DNA from: Mesorhizobium sp. SARCC-RB16n
Lineage (GTDB): Bacteria; Pseudomonadota; Alphaproteobacteria; Rhizobiales; Rhizobiaceae
DNA: 64,000 nucleotides
NCBI RefSeq assembly: GCF_008520305.1
Contig: NZ_ML703269.1
Coordinates: forward strand, 1-64,000
Direction of reading: 5' to 3'
Part shown: positions 9,982-19,351 of the stretch, piece after piece
How positions within the stretch are numbered: position 1 is the first letter of the stretch
How the letters are laid out: every line of letters begins with the position of its first letter
Position numbers and translations under genes: made by a program
Notes under the pieces: model-generated
Told to the model about the DNA's origin: nothing
The model's input: the letters and a program-made list of their open reading frames with translations, nothing else
The model's database searches: none

Positions 9982-10412
9982 TCCTTGTCGACACCAATGT
10001 AATTTCCGAACCGTGGAGACCTGTGCCCGATCCACGCGTCATCGCGTGGATCGATGCGCAGGCGGTCGAAACCCTATATCTCTCGGCCGTCACCGTGGCC
10101 GAGTTGCGTTTCGGTATCGCGGCGATGCCTGCCGGAAAGCGCCGCACGATCTTGCATGATCATCTTGAGCAGCAAGCACTGCCGCTGTTTGCAGGCCGTA
10201 TTCTGCCCTTCGATCTCGATGCGTCGAACGCCTATGCCATCCTCATGGTACAGGCGAGAGCCGCAGGCAAGGCGATCGGCAACGCCGACGGCTATATCGC
10301 GGCCACTGCCGCAGCACACGGTCTCACGGTCGCCACCCGCGACACCAGCCCATTCGCGGCCGCCGGGTTGAAAACCGTCAATCCGTGGGAAAGCAGGATA
10401 GTGGGCAGGTAA
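9978..10412 (+). CDS. FitB/VapC-type PIN-domain toxin
   Basis: A 144-residue PIN-domain ribonuclease, close to FitB throughout. The acidic catalytic quartet is complete: Asp5 in LVDTNVIS, Glu42 in TVAELRFG, Asp104 in NADGYIAA and Asp122 in ATRDTS. It should cleave RNA when free of its antitoxin. Translationally coupled to the FitA-like gene. Nothing indicates decay. Confidence 0.92.
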   Translation: MILVDTNVISEPWRPVPDPRVIAWIDAQAVETLYLSAVTVAELRFGIAAMPAGKRRTILHDHLEQQALPLFAGRILPFDLDASNAYAILMVQARAAGKAIGNADGYIAATAAAHGLTVATRDTSPFAAAGLKTVNPWESRIVGR

Positions 10413-10495
10413 CGGGCGAGATACCATCTGGCGTGAGGCGAAAACATCAAAGGCTGCACAATCGAACAAGTGCAGGATGCAACTCAGCTTGCTGC

Positions 10496-11713
10496 CTATT
10501 CGTGCCGCAGCGCGTCGATCGGATCGAGCCTAGCGCCACGCAGCGCCGGGAAGAAACCGAACACCATGCCGATCAGGGCTGAAAAACCGACGGCGAGCAG
10601 GATGACTGCGGGGCTGGGCGTGAAGGGAATGGTCAGCGTCGCGGAGGCGAGGCCTGCCAGCGCCAGCCCGATCAGGATGCCGATGATGCCGCCGAGCAGC
10701 GACAGCACCGTCGCCTCGACCAGGAACTGGATAAGGATGTGCTTTTCATGCGCGCCGATGGCGAGCCTGATGCCGATCTCTCGCGTTCGCTCGGTGACCG
10801 AGACCAGCATGATGTTCATGATGCCGATGCCGCCGACCAGCAGGCTGACGCCGGCGACCGCGCCCAGCATGCCGGTCATGGTGGTGGTGGCGCTGGCCAT
10901 GGCGTCGGCGATCTGGGTCATGTCGCGGATGCCGAAATCGCTTTCGCGGTCGGGAGTAATACGGCGCGCATCGCGCAAAATGTCCTCGACGCGCGGCTGC
11001 AACTCGCTGGTCGGCGTCCTGTCATCGGCGGCGATGTAGATGTTGTCGATATCGCGGTTGCCGGCGATGCGGCGCTGGTAGGCATGCAGCGGCATCAGCA
11101 CGACATTGTCCTGGTCCTGGCCGAAGCCGGTATAGCCCTTCGGCTCGAGCAGGCCGATGATCTTGCAGGAGGTGCGGTTGACGCGGATGATCTCGCCCTC
11201 GGGATCGCCGGCACCGAAGAACTGCTGGCGCACCGTCTCGCCGATCAGGCAGACGCCGGTGCCCGAGCGGGTTTCGGAATCGCTGAACGGCCGCCCTGAC
11301 ACCAGCTTCCAGTCACGCGCGTCGAGATAGGCGCTGTCGGTGCCGGTGACGCCTGAAGTCAGGCTCTCTGTGCCGAAGATGACGCGGACCTGTTTCTGCG
11401 ATGCCGGCGAAATGGCGCGCGCGCCGGAGAGATGCGCGACCAGCGCCGCCAGGTCCTTTTCGGCGAGCGGCCGCACCGCCTGGTCGAGCCCGCCCGGGCC
11501 GCCGGGGCCGGCCGGGCGCCCAGCCCGGACGACCAGCAGATTGCTGCCGAGCTTGGAAATGTCGGCCTTGACCTTTTGGGTGGTGCCGGAGCCGATGGTC
11601 AGCATGGCAATGACGGCGGCAACGCCAATGACGATGCCGAGCAGCGTCAGGAACGAGCGCAGCACGTTGCGGCGGATCGAGCGCAGCGAGAGACGGACGG
11701 TTTCCCAGATCAT
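10496..11713 (-). CDS. MacB-type ABC transporter permease
   Basis: A 405-residue FtsX/MacB-like permease: one TM helix at the N-terminus (after the [19 protein letters not shown] block), a large periplasmic MacB core domain, then three C-terminal TM helices containing the conserved [15 protein letters not shown] coupling motif and ending [10 protein letters not shown]. The nucleotide-binding domain is a separate gene immediately upstream, overlapping by ATGA. With the adaptor it forms a tripartite-type exporter; the cargo (macrolide, peptide or other) is unknown. Confidence 0.92.
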   Translation of the reverse strand: MIWETVRLSLRSIRRNVLRSFLTLLGIVIGVAAVIAMLTIGSGTTQKVKADISKLGSNLLVVRAGRPAGPGGPGGLDQAVRPLAEKDLAALVAHLSGARAISPASQKQVRVIFGTESLTSGVTGTDSAYLDARDWKLVSGRPFSDSETRSGTGVCLIGETVRQQFFGAGDPEGEIIRVNRTSCKIIGLLEPKGYTGFGQDQDNVVLMPLHAYQRRIAGNRDIDNIYIAADDRTPTSELQPRVEDILRDARRITPDRESDFGIRDMTQIADAMASATTTMTGMLGAVAGVSLLVGGIGIMNIMLVSVTERTREIGIRLAIGAHEKHILIQFLVEATVLSLLGGIIGILIGLALAGLASATLTIPFTPSPAVILLAVGFSALIGMVFGFFPALRGARLDPIDALRHE

Positions 11714-12417
11714 GCCGTCTCCATGTTCATTGTGTCGGAGGCGACATGGCCGTCGAGGAAGCCAATGGTGCGCTCGGCATATTCGGCGACGTCGGCCTCG
11801 TGCGTGACCATGGCGATGGTCAGGCCAAGCTCCCTGTTCAGCCGCGTCAGCAGTTCCATGATCTCGTGCGTGCGTGCGGTGTCGAGATTGCCGGTCGGCT
11901 CGTCGGCGACGAGCAGCGTCGGCTTGGTGACGATGGCGCGTGCGATCGCGACGCGCTGCTGCTGGCCGCCGGAAAGTTCGGCCGGCGTGTGATGCTCGCG
12001 GCCGACAAGGCCGACCTCGGCCAGCGCCTGCATGGCAAGGTCGCGGCGGTCGCGGGCGGCGACGCCGCGATAGATCAGCGGCAGCTCGACATTTTCGGCC
12101 GCTGTGGTGCGCGCCAGCAGATTGTAGCCCTGGAAGACGAAACCGACATAGAGGTTGCGCAGAATGGCGCGGCGGTTGCGGTCGAGCCGGCCAGCATCGA
12201 CGCCCATGAAGGAATAGGTTCCGGCCGTCGGCGTGTCGAGGCAGCCGATGATGTTCATCGCAGTCGATTTGCCGGAGCCGGAGGGCCCCATGATGGCGAC
12301 GAATTCGCCGCGCCGGATGGCAAGGTCGACGCCCGCCAGCGCATGCACCTTGGCTTCGCCTTGGCCGTAGCTTTTCCAGACCTTGTCGAAGGTGATGAGG
12401 GCAGCACCGGCGGCCAC
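11710..12417 (-). CDS. MacB-type ABC transporter ATP-binding protein
   Basis: A 235-residue ATPase of the LolD/MacB subfamily: Walker [11 protein letters not shown]-loop FQGYNLL, signature LSGGQQQR, Walker [13 protein letters not shown], and the H-loop in MVTHEAD. It lies between adaptor and permease and powers the exporter by mechanotransmission rather than transport through the membrane (known for MacB). The preceding adaptor gene ends only 4 bases upstream, so the three genes form one operon. Confidence 0.95.
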   Translation of the reverse strand: MAAGAALITFDKVWKSYGQGEAKVHALAGVDLAIRRGEFVAIMGPSGSGKSTAMNIIGCLDTPTAGTYSFMGVDAGRLDRNRRAILRNLYVGFVFQGYNLLARTTAAENVELPLIYRGVAARDRRDLAMQALAEVGLVGREHHTPAELSGGQQQRVAIARAIVTKPTLLVADEPTGNLDTARTHEIMELLTRLNRELGLTIAMVTHEADVAEYAERTIGFLDGHVASDTMNMETA

Positions 12418-12421
12418 GGCC

Positions 12422-13714
12422 TCAGCTCCGCGACTGCGAGGCGGTGATCACCTGGGCGCCTTCCTCCAGGCCGGAGGTGATCTCGGTCAGTTCGCCGTCG
12501 GTGGAGCCGATCCTGACGCTGACTGGATGAGGCCGACCGTTCTCCAGCATGTAGAGCGTGCGCGAGCCGTCGGTGGGTGCGGTTGCGGCCTGACGCTGGC
12601 GATTGCCGCCAGGGCGGCCCATGCGGCCGGTGAACAGGTCGCTGAGGCTCCAGCCACGCGCGGCCTGCTGCGCCGGTCGGTAGCGGAAGGCGCTGGCGGG
12701 CACGGTGAGCACATCCTTGGCCTGCCTGGTAACGACCGAAACGGTAGCGGTCATGCCCGGGCGCAGCAGAAGCTCGTTGTTGTCGACCTCAAGCCGCGCA
12801 TTGTAGGTGACGACGCCGTCTGTCGTGACCGAGGCATAGGAGATGTCGCGGATCTCGGCATCGAATGGCCGGTCCGGGAAAGCATCGACCGTGAAACGGG
12901 CGTGCTGGCCGGTCTTGACGGCGCCGATGTCGGCCTCGTCGACCGCCGCCACCAGCTCCATGTTCCTCAGATCCGCGGCGATGATGAACAGCACCGGCGC
13001 CTGCAGCGAAGAGGCGACCGTCTGGCCGGGGTCGACCGAACGCGTTAGTACGATGCCGTCGATCGGCGCGTAGATGGTGCTGTTGCCGAGATCGGTCTGC
13101 TGCGATTTCAAGTCTGCATTGGCGATGGCGAGATTGGCCTCGGCGCTGTCGAGTGCCGCCTTGGAGCGGTCGCGCGTCGCCGTCGCCGCCTCGAGCGACT
13201 GGTCGGTCGCCATGCCGCGCTTGGTCAGGGCCGCCGCGCGGACAAGCGCGCTCTCGTTCTCGGCGAGCGTCACCTTGGCATCCTCGACATTGGCAGCCGC
13301 GGCTTTTGCGGACGCTTCAGCCCGTTCGATCTGGACCTGCAGCTTGGCGGTGTCGAGCGCCGCCAGCACGTCGCCCTTCTTCACCTGCTGGTTCTCGTTG
13401 ACCGCGACCGAGCGTATGATGCCGGAGAGCTGGCTTGATATGTCGACCTGGGTGAGGGGCTGCAGCGTGCCGGTCGCCGACACCTGGACGGTGAGGTCGG
13501 CTTTGGCGGCCGGGACGGTGGTGTAGTCGATCTTGGCCGGACTACCCGCATACCACTGATAGAGACCAAGACCGGCGGCAAGCACGATGAGGGTCAGCAA
13601 CGCATAGAGCCAACCGCGGCGGCGCGTCCTGCGCCGGCCGGTGTGGTCGAGCCCAAGCGCCGTCTCGATGGCGGAATCCGATTCCGTCTTTGGCAGATTG
13701 ACAATCTGGTCCAC
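12422..13714 (-). CDS. Periplasmic adaptor subunit (HlyD/MacA family) of ABC exporter
   Basis: A 430-residue membrane-fusion protein: cytoplasmic Arg-rich N-terminus, one TM anchor at about residues 35-53, biotinyl-lipoyl half motifs around an alpha-hairpin coiled coil (residues about 105-200, Ala/Glu/Lys-rich), then beta-barrel and membrane-proximal domains. First gene of the adaptor-ATPase-permease operon. A perfect 14-bp palindrome lies 30 bp upstream of its start. No outer-membrane channel gene is adjacent. Confidence 0.92.
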   Translation of the reverse strand: MDQIVNLPKTESDSAIETALGLDHTGRRRTRRRGWLYALLTLIVLAAGLGLYQWYAGSPAKIDYTTVPAAKADLTVQVSATGTLQPLTQVDISSQLSGIIRSVAVNENQQVKKGDVLAALDTAKLQVQIERAEASAKAAAANVEDAKVTLAENESALVRAAALTKRGMATDQSLEAATATRDRSKAALDSAEANLAIANADLKSQQTDLGNSTIYAPIDGIVLTRSVDPGQTVASSLQAPVLFIIAADLRNMELVAAVDEADIGAVKTGQHARFTVDAFPDRPFDAEIRDISYASVTTDGVVTYNARLEVDNNELLLRPGMTATVSVVTRQAKDVLTVPASAFRYRPAQQAARGWSLSDLFTGRMGRPGGNRQRQAATAPTDGSRTLYMLENGRPHPVSVRIGSTDGELTEITSGLEEGAQVITASQSRS

Positions 13715-13743
13715 GTCGGACCCCTATGATGCGTAATGTCCCT

Positions 13744-13757
13744 ATCTGTGCACAGAT
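13744..13757. promoter_or_regulatory. Perfect palindrome in a divergent promoter region
   Basis: ATCTGTGCACAGAT is a perfect 14-bp palindrome in the 101-bp gap between the divergent exporter operon and the phzF-like gene. Position and symmetry suggest a repressor or activator site, but no regulator gene is adjacent, so the binding protein is unknown. Confidence 0.5.
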
Positions 13758-13815
13758 CAGGCTTACAGGTTCAAATACCAAATTAAATTTCGCCCATGTT
13801 GGGATTGAGGCAGGA

Positions 13816-14724
13816 ATGCAAACCCGGAATTACTTGCTTTACGATGTGTTTACGACCGAGCGACTGGCCGGCAACCCGCTGGCCGTGGTGTTGGATTGCA
13901 AAGGTCTGAGCACCGCCGCGATGCAAGCCATCGCGCGCGAGTTCAACATGTCCGAATCGGTCTTCGTGCTGCCGCCGGACAATCCCAAGCACCGAAATCG
14001 CATCCGTATCTTCACGCCCGACTATGAAATGCCGTTCGCGGGCCACCCGACAGTGGGCTCGGCCATCGCGCTGGCGGAACTGGCCGGCGAGGGCGGCGCC
14101 GGCATCTTCGTGCTCGAAGAAAACATCGGTCTCGTGCGTTGCGCCGTGAGTAAGCATGACGGCGCCACCTTCGCCGAATTCGACCTGGCGAAGCTGCCGG
14201 AGCCGCTGAAGCTCGAAGCCGATCCGGTGGCGATCGGCGCCGCACTTGGCCTGGCACCGCACGAGATCGGCTTCGAGAATCACCGCGTCGCGTTCTGGTC
14301 GGCGGGTGTGCCCTATGTGACCATTCCGGTTGCCGATCTCGAGGCGGCGGGCCGGATCCGGCTGGACAATCAGGCATGGTCGGAACTGGCGCCGCGCAAG
14401 AGCGAGTGGGCCTTCGCCAGCCCGTACGTCTATTGCCGCGAAACGGTGAATCACGAAAGCGCGTTCCATGTCCGCATGATCGTGCCAGGCACGCCGTCCT
14501 ACGAGGATCCGGCGACCGGTTCGGCGGCGGCCGCCTTCGCCGGGGCCATCATGCATTTCGATGCCCCGACCGACGGGGTTTCGCAGCTATGGATCGAGCA
14601 GGGGCTGGAGATGGGCCGGCCATCGCGCATCCGCCTCGAACTGACCGTACAAGGCGGAAAACTGGCGTCCGCGCGCATTGGCGGCAATGCGATCAAAGTG
14701 GCGGAAGGCAAGCTTTTCGTCTGA
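13816..14724 (+). CDS. PhzF-family isomerase/epimerase
   Basis: A 302-residue PhzF-like protein of the diaminopimelate-epimerase fold. The start motif YDVFTTERLAGNPLAVV is clear, the catalytic Glu is Glu47 in FNMSESVF, and GHPTVGSA and DPATGSAAAAFA mark the two half-barrels. In phenazine producers PhzF isomerises dihydro-hydroxyanthranilate, but no other phz gene is here, so this is one of the many family members of unknown substrate. ATG 13816 follows GAGGCAGGA. Confidence 0.88.
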   Translation: MQTRNYLLYDVFTTERLAGNPLAVVLDCKGLSTAAMQAIAREFNMSESVFVLPPDNPKHRNRIRIFTPDYEMPFAGHPTVGSAIALAELAGEGGAGIFVLEENIGLVRCAVSKHDGATFAEFDLAKLPEPLKLEADPVAIGAALGLAPHEIGFENHRVAFWSAGVPYVTIPVADLEAAGRIRLDNQAWSELAPRKSEWAFASPYVYCRETVNHESAFHVRMIVPGTPSYEDPATGSAAAAFAGAIMHFDAPTDGVSQLWIEQGLEMGRPSRIRLELTVQGGKLASARIGGNAIKVAEGKLFV

Positions 14725-14830
14725 TCGGGAGGGGCCTCGGTCGATTTGTCGGGAAATGATTCCAGCAGGGCTGGACAGGATCGGCATCGGCGGCTATATG
14801 GCCGCCAACGCCGGTTTTTGCCGGCCGAGT

Positions 14831-14906
<76 letters not shown>

Positions 14907-15023
14907 AATTCTAACAAAATCAATTTGTTGGACGAGGTGAGGGACCCTGACGGATGCAGGCGGAAGTCCGTGTCCGCGCTATGTCCAGATATTTTGGGCC
15001 AGCACCGAAATTGCATACTGGAT

Positions 15024-15335
15024 CTAGATGCGCGTCAAGCCGTTCTCCCGGCTGCCAAAATGTCGCGCTGGCGGCGGCCGATCGGTGCTTGGCCCTTGGT
15101 TTGATCCACGGCCCACTTCGATGATTCCCACTAGTGCGCGAATAAACTCAACCATATCGTTTGCCGTGATGGCTGCCTTGTCGGGGTTTTGCCCGATGTG
15201 CTCGGCGGCTTCGCAACATGAGCGGCGGATGAGATCGTAGTGTATATCCCTTTCATCCTCCGGCAACGCCGCCAACTTCATGGCTCGGTTATAAATCAAC
15301 CGCAGCAATAGTTCGAGAGCTGCTCCGACACTCAT
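15024..15335 (-). CDS. Small hypothetical helical protein
   Basis: A 103-residue protein not recognised. It begins with an amphipathic helix (MSVGAALELLLRLIYNRAMKL), continues with charged helical segments and a hydrophobic helix EFIRALVGIIEV, and ends in a polar, probably disordered tail. I start at 15335 because GGAG lies seven bases upstream; the frame stays open as far as 15542, with ATGs at 15350 and 15407. It lies alone beyond tRNA-Lys in a poorly conserved-looking stretch. Moderate confidence that it is expressed. Confidence 0.5.
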   Translation of the reverse strand: MSVGAALELLLRLIYNRAMKLAALPEDERDIHYDLIRRSCCEAAEHIGQNPDKAAITANDMVEFIRALVGIIEVGRGSNQGPSTDRPPPARHFGSRENGLTRI

Positions 15336-15719
15336 GCGTTTGCTCCGCATTGGTCGAGCGTCCCGGCGCTTCAGGGCGCGCGTTTGGAACGTCCGATGAG
15401 GAGGCATTACCCGTCCCCGTATAGAAGGCTGCACCACAGCCGTTAATATATTCTTTCTTGCTAATATGCGTCCCTCGCGGGAGCCTGCAGAAGGGCCGAG
15501 CGGCGACATGAATACCACAAGACCAAATACCAGCGGACCCATGACGCAAAACCAGATCGCTGGCTATGTGGACAAGGCTGGACCGTCCTTCGGTTCACGG
15601 GTACCGAAATTCACGAGAATTTGGATCGTTGTCTCGACGAAATATGTACGTTGGTCGGCGTTGAGCGCTTGAACAGGCCTCAGTGATGAACCAGGTGGGG
15701 TGGCGGGGCTGCAGGTGCC
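15336..15719. other. Gene-poor stretch
   Basis: About 380 bases without a supported gene. A 68-codon plus-strand frame at 15466-15672 has no convincing ribosome site or recognisable motif. A small inverted repeat AAATTC-ACGA-GAATTT lies at 15607-15622. Together with the flanking orphan genes it looks like a strain-variable islet after tRNA-Lys. Confidence 0.4.
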
Positions 15720-16117
15720 TTACTGCGCCGGTTTGCCGATACTGGCCTTGAACTTGACCTTCATGGCGATCTGCCCGGTCACCGTCATCTGCGATCCCGC
15801 AGCACCCCCCATGCTGCGATCTCTGGCGTTGACGTTCGTGGTCACACTGGTGACCTCGCATGTGTCGGCAACGGTATCGAGCACCATGGCACAACTGCCG
15901 GCCGCGACCTTGTAGAATGAACGCAGCGCGGTTTGCTGCTGCGCCGCGACATCCTCGTCGTCCTTAACGGGAAGGGTCATGGTCAGGCTGGATTGGATCT
16001 TGGCCAGCCCGTCGTCGCCGGCGCGCCGGAAGCGGCCATTCTCATCGACATCTGCGAAAAAGCCGGCGCAACAGTGCCGCAAAGCAGCGCAATGACAGTT
16101 ATCGCCTTCAAATACAT
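15720..16117 (-). CDS. Hypothetical secreted protein, frameshifted in the signal peptide
   Basis: The long frame ends at 15720, but its upstream part is not protein-like. In the neighbouring frame, an ATG at 16117 with GGAG eight bases upstream starts a textbook signal peptide (MYLKAITVIALLCGTVAPAF). The two frames meet at a run of five A (16057-16061, T on the coding strand); six would join them as ...VAPAFFA-DVDENGRF, with AxA-like cleavage. The mature part (about 110 residues) has KIQSSLTMTLPVKDDEDVAAQQQ and a C-terminal MTVTGQIAMKVKFKAS strand; family unknown. Either a recent frameshift pseudogene, phase variation at the homopolymer, or a sequencing error. Confidence 0.6.
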
Positions 16118-16207
16118 CGCCTGATCTCCACATGAGATTTACTGGTTTCATGGAACAATCAAAACGGCGTTATCATTTTGGCTCAATCACGTTGAAAATT
16201 TGACGGA

Positions 16208-17218
16208 TTACTTCTCCGACACTCCCGCCTCGGCAAAGCTCGCCATCCTCACGTGGCACTCCAGCGCCGAGCGCACGATGTTGACAGCAAGACAGGCGCC
16301 GGAGCCTTCGCCGAGCCGCATGCCGAGATCGAGCAGCGGCGGCAGGGCGAGCGCTTCGAGCAGGCCGCGATGGCCCGATTCGGCGGAGACGTGTGCGGCG
16401 ATCGTATGAGCAAGTCCGGTTGGGTGCAGCTTCGCCAGCGGTGCCGCGGCGGCGGCGCAGACGAAGCCATCGAGCAGCACGGGTATGCCTAGATGCCGCG
16501 CAGCGAGCGTGGCGCCGAATATGGCGGCGAGCTCGCGCCCGCCAAGATTGGCCGCGACCCCAAGTGGATCGGCTAGGACTGCGGCGTGACGCTTCAAGCC
16601 GGCTTCGATGGCGACCACCTTTCGCTTCAAGCCGGCATCATCGACGCCGGTGCCGCGTCCGGTCCATTTTTCGGCACCGCCGCCGAACAAGGCAGCCGAA
16701 ATGGCGGCGGCCGGCGTGGTGTTGCCGATGCCCATTTCGCCAAAGCAGACGAGGTCCAGATCTTTCGTCACCGCGTCATAACCGGCCGAGACGGCGGCGA
16801 GAAAGGCTTTCTCGTCCATCGCGGATGTCTGCGTGAAGTCGCCCGTGGGATGGTCGAGGTCGAGCGGGATGACGTCGAGTTCTGCGCCGGCGATGCGGGC
16901 GAGCTGGTTGATGGCGGCACCGCCACCGGCAAAATTCGCCACCATCTGCACGGTGACTTCCGAAGGGTAGGCCGACACGCCTTGCGCGGTGACGCCGTGG
17001 TTGCCGGCGAAGACGAAGACTTTCACGCGGTCTAGTCGGGGCATGTCGCGGCCTTGCCAGCGCGCCAGCCAGGCGGCGATCGATTCGAGCCTGCCGAGGC
17101 TGCCTTGCGGCTTGGTCAGCGTGTCCTGGCGGCGGGCAACGGCATTGGCCGCGGCATCGCTGCCGACTGGCAGGTCGAGGCAGGCGGCGCGCAATTCATC
17201 GAGGGATATGAAGGGCAT
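16208..17218 (-). CDS. cobT: Nicotinate-nucleotide--dimethylbenzimidazole phosphoribosyltransferase
   Basis: A 336-residue CobT (named CobU in Pseudomonas denitrificans nomenclature). It transfers phosphoribose from nicotinate mononucleotide to 5,6-dimethylbenzimidazole, giving alpha-ribazole phosphate for the lower ligand of B12. Family blocks visible: PQGSLGRLE near the N-terminus, FAGNHGVTAQGVSAYP, EMGIGNTTPAAA, GRGTGVDD, and GMRLGEGSGA with the catalytic Glu near residue 305. It is the last gene of the minus-strand cob operon, 39 bp after cobS. Confidence 0.97.
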   Translation of the reverse strand: MPFISLDELRAACLDLPVGSDAAANAVARRQDTLTKPQGSLGRLESIAAWLARWQGRDMPRLDRVKVFVFAGNHGVTAQGVSAYPSEVTVQMVANFAGGGAAINQLARIAGAELDVIPLDLDHPTGDFTQTSAMDEKAFLAAVSAGYDAVTKDLDLVCFGEMGIGNTTPAAAISAALFGGGAEKWTGRGTGVDDAGLKRKVVAIEAGLKRHAAVLADPLGVAANLGGRELAAIFGATLAARHLGIPVLLDGFVCAAAAAPLAKLHPTGLAHTIAAHVSAESGHRGLLEALALPPLLDLGMRLGEGSGACLAVNIVRSALECHVRMASFAEAGVSEK

Positions 17219-17257
17219 GGGGGCAAGGTCTCCAGAAGGGAATCAGGTCAAGAGGGA

Positions 17258-18034
17258 TCAGGAAAGGGCGACGGAAGCGACGAGAAGCACTGCGATTTCG
17301 CTCAACTGCTGCAAGGCGCCAACGGTGTCGCCGGTCTGGCCATCAATCTGGTTGAGGCAAAGGGCGTGGAAGGCGGCAAACAGCAGGCCAAGCAGGATCA
17401 ACGCGGCGATGGCGCCGCCGGGGCCAAGCAGGAGCAGCGGAATAGCGCCGAGCACGGCGCCGGCTATTGCCGTTTCGAGCGAGACGGTGCCGGCGCCGGC
17501 CGAGAGGCCGTCGGACCGAGCCGGTGGCAAAAGATGCATGAAGGCGCCCAGCACGCCACGCGAAGCGGCGTGGGCGGCCGCCAGAGCGACGAGGGCTTGC
17601 GTGGGATCGGGAAGTTCCGAAAGCGTGCTCCAGCGGGTCAGCAGCGATAGCGCCAGCGCCATGGCACCATAGGCGCCGATGCGGCTGTCGCGCATGATCT
17701 CGAGCTTGCGTCCGCGCGATTTGCCGCCACCGAAGCCATCGGCGACGTCGGAGAGACCATCCTCGTGCAGGCAGCCTGTGGTGAGCACGGTTGTAACAAG
17801 GGCGAGAGCGGCCGACGGTCCTATGGCAAGGCCAAACCGTTCCGCCGTGGCAAAGACGATGGCGCCGATCAAGCCGACGACGAGGCCGGCAATGGGAGCG
17901 GCCCAGATCGCCGCGGCGAGGCTGCGGCCACGAAAATCGAACACGGGCAGCGGCAGGCGCGTGAAGAAGACCAGGCAGAGCGCGATGTCATCGAGGGCTT
18001 GCCGAGGCGACAGGGTGATTCTTGGGAGCTTCAT
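17258..18034 (-). CDS. cobS: Adenosylcobinamide-GDP ribazoletransferase (cobalamin synthase)
   Basis: A 258-residue integral membrane protein with about six hydrophobic segments (CobV in P. denitrificans nomenclature). It joins adenosylcobinamide-GDP and alpha-ribazole (phosphate), the penultimate or last step of B12 assembly. The family signature CLHEDGLSDVADGFGGGKSRGRKLEIMRDSRIGAYG is intact, with the acidic metal-binding residues. FFTRLP near the N-terminus is also characteristic. It begins 3 bp after cobB. Confidence 0.96.
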   Translation of the reverse strand: MKLPRITLSPRQALDDIALCLVFFTRLPLPVFDFRGRSLAAAIWAAPIAGLVVGLIGAIVFATAERFGLAIGPSAALALVTTVLTTGCLHEDGLSDVADGFGGGKSRGRKLEIMRDSRIGAYGAMALALSLLTRWSTLSELPDPTQALVALAAAHAASRGVLGAFMHLLPPARSDGLSAGAGTVSLETAIAGAVLGAIPLLLLGPGGAIAALILLGLLFAAFHALCLNQIDGQTGDTVGALQQLSEIAVLLVASVALS

Positions 18035-18037
18035 GGT

Positions 18038-19351
18038 CTAGGCCCGCGCAATGGCGTGGAAGAAGGTGCCGCTGACATGGCCGCGCCTGTAGCCGGAAGC
18101 GCCGAGCGGATTGCCCTGGCCGTCGGCGAGGTCGGCCAGCGGCTCGTCATTGCCGGTGGCCGTCATCTGCGCATAGTGGAATTCGTGCCCCCGGATCAGT
18201 GCATCTTGCGGCCCCAGCGGACAGTCGGCGCGCAGCCGTGCCTCGCGATAGCCGAGATTCATCTTGCGCTTGGCGAAGCTGGTGGAATGGCCGAGCAGGC
18301 CGAGCATGCGATGCGTTTCGCCGGAGGCATCCTCCAGCGCTTCACCAAGCACCATGAAGCCGCCGCACTCGCCATGGATCGGCTTTGTCGTGGCGAAACG
18401 CGCCATTCCCGCATGGAAATTCGTGGCAGCTGCGAGTTTGCCGGCGTGAAGCTCGGGATAGCCGCCCGGCAGCCAGCAGACATCACAATCCTCGTCGGGC
18501 GCTTCATCTGCGAGCGGCGAGAACGGGACGATCTCCGCACCAGCCTTGCGCCAACAGGCGGCGACATGCGGGTAGAGGAAGCTGAATGCGGCGTCCTCGG
18601 CCAGCGCGATGCGCTGGCCAGGCGGCTGCAGCGCGTCGGCGAAGTCGCCAATCGCCGGGGTGAGGGGTGTTGCCAGCGCCATGACCGCGTCGAGGTCGAG
18701 CGACTTCTCCGCCATGTCGGCGAGCCGATCGAGATGCGCCATCAGGTCATCATACTCGCCGGCCTGGACGAGGCCGAGATGGCGCTCGGGCAAATTGAGC
18801 GTGGGATCGCGCAGGATGGCGCCGACGACGGGCAGGCCGATCGCCTCGATGGCATCGCCCGACAGCCGCCGATGGCGCTCGCTACCCAGCCGGTTGAGAA
18901 CGACGCCTGCCATGCGGACGTCCGGATCGTAGGTGGCAAAACCCTTGGCGACGGCCGCCGCCGTGGTCGACTGGCCCGACACGTCGAGCACCAACAGCAC
19001 CGGTAGGCCGTAAAGCCGCGCAAGATCGGCCGCCGAGCCGGTGCGGCCTGGCGCGGCCGGAATGCCGTCGAACAGGCCCATGGCGCTTTCGAGGATGACG
19101 AAATCGGTGTCATCGGCGGCTTGCGCTGCCAGCGCATTGAGCAGTGACGGCGGCATCGCCCAGCTGTCGAGGTTGACGCCGGAAAGGCCGGTGGCCGCGG
19201 TGTGGAAGCCGGGATCGATATAATCAGGGCCGGATTTGGCGCCGCGCACCTTCAGGCCACGCCGGGTGAGCGCGCGCAGGATGCCGATGGTGACGCTGGT
19301 CTTGCCCGAGCCGGAGCGCGGTGCGCCGATGATGATCGCGCGCGCCGTCAT
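18038..19351 (-). CDS. cobB: Cobyrinic acid a,c-diamide synthase (hydrogenobyrinate form)
   Basis: A 437-residue glutamine-dependent amidase for the a and c carboxylates of hydrogenobyrinate in the aerobic pathway. N-terminal P-loop GAPRSGSGKTSVTIGI, central ATPase blocks (ESAMGLFDG), and a C-terminal triad-type glutaminase domain with HGECGGFMVLGE carrying the catalytic Cys near residue 327. Length matches aerobic-pathway CobB. Overlaps cobA by 4 bases (ATGA). Confidence 0.96.
   Translation of the reverse strand: MTARAIIIGAPRSGSGKTSVTIGILRALTRRGLKVRGAKSGPDYIDPGFHTAATGLSGVNLDSWAMPPSLLNALAAQAADDTDFVILESAMGLFDGIPAAPGRTGSAADLARLYGLPVLLVLDVSGQSTTAAAVAKGFATYDPDVRMAGVVLNRLGSERHRRLSGDAIEAIGLPVVGAILRDPTLNLPERHLGLVQAGEYDDLMAHLDRLADMAEKSLDLDAVMALATPLTPAIGDFADALQPPGQRIALAEDAAFSFLYPHVAACWRKAGAEIVPFSPLADEAPDEDCDVCWLPGGYPELHAGKLAAATNFHAGMARFATTKPIHGECGGFMVLGEALEDASGETHRMLGLLGHSTSFAKRKMNLGYREARLRADCPLGPQDALIRGHEFHYAQMTATGNDEPLADLADGQGNPLGASGYRRGHVSGTFFHAIARA

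Noticed and set aside
14907-14935. AACAAA-ATCAA-TTTGTT hairpin after tRNA-Lys as terminator
   Set aside because: A six-pair AT stem with no T-tract is too weak to claim.
15466-15672. 68-codon ORF in the islet after tRNA-Lys
   Set aside because: No ribosome site, polar composition without pattern; overlaps the upstream region of the minus-strand hypothetical gene.
17765-19006. 413-codon plus-strand frame across cobS and cobB
   Set aside because: No motifs and no ribosome site; the minus-strand genes are certain.
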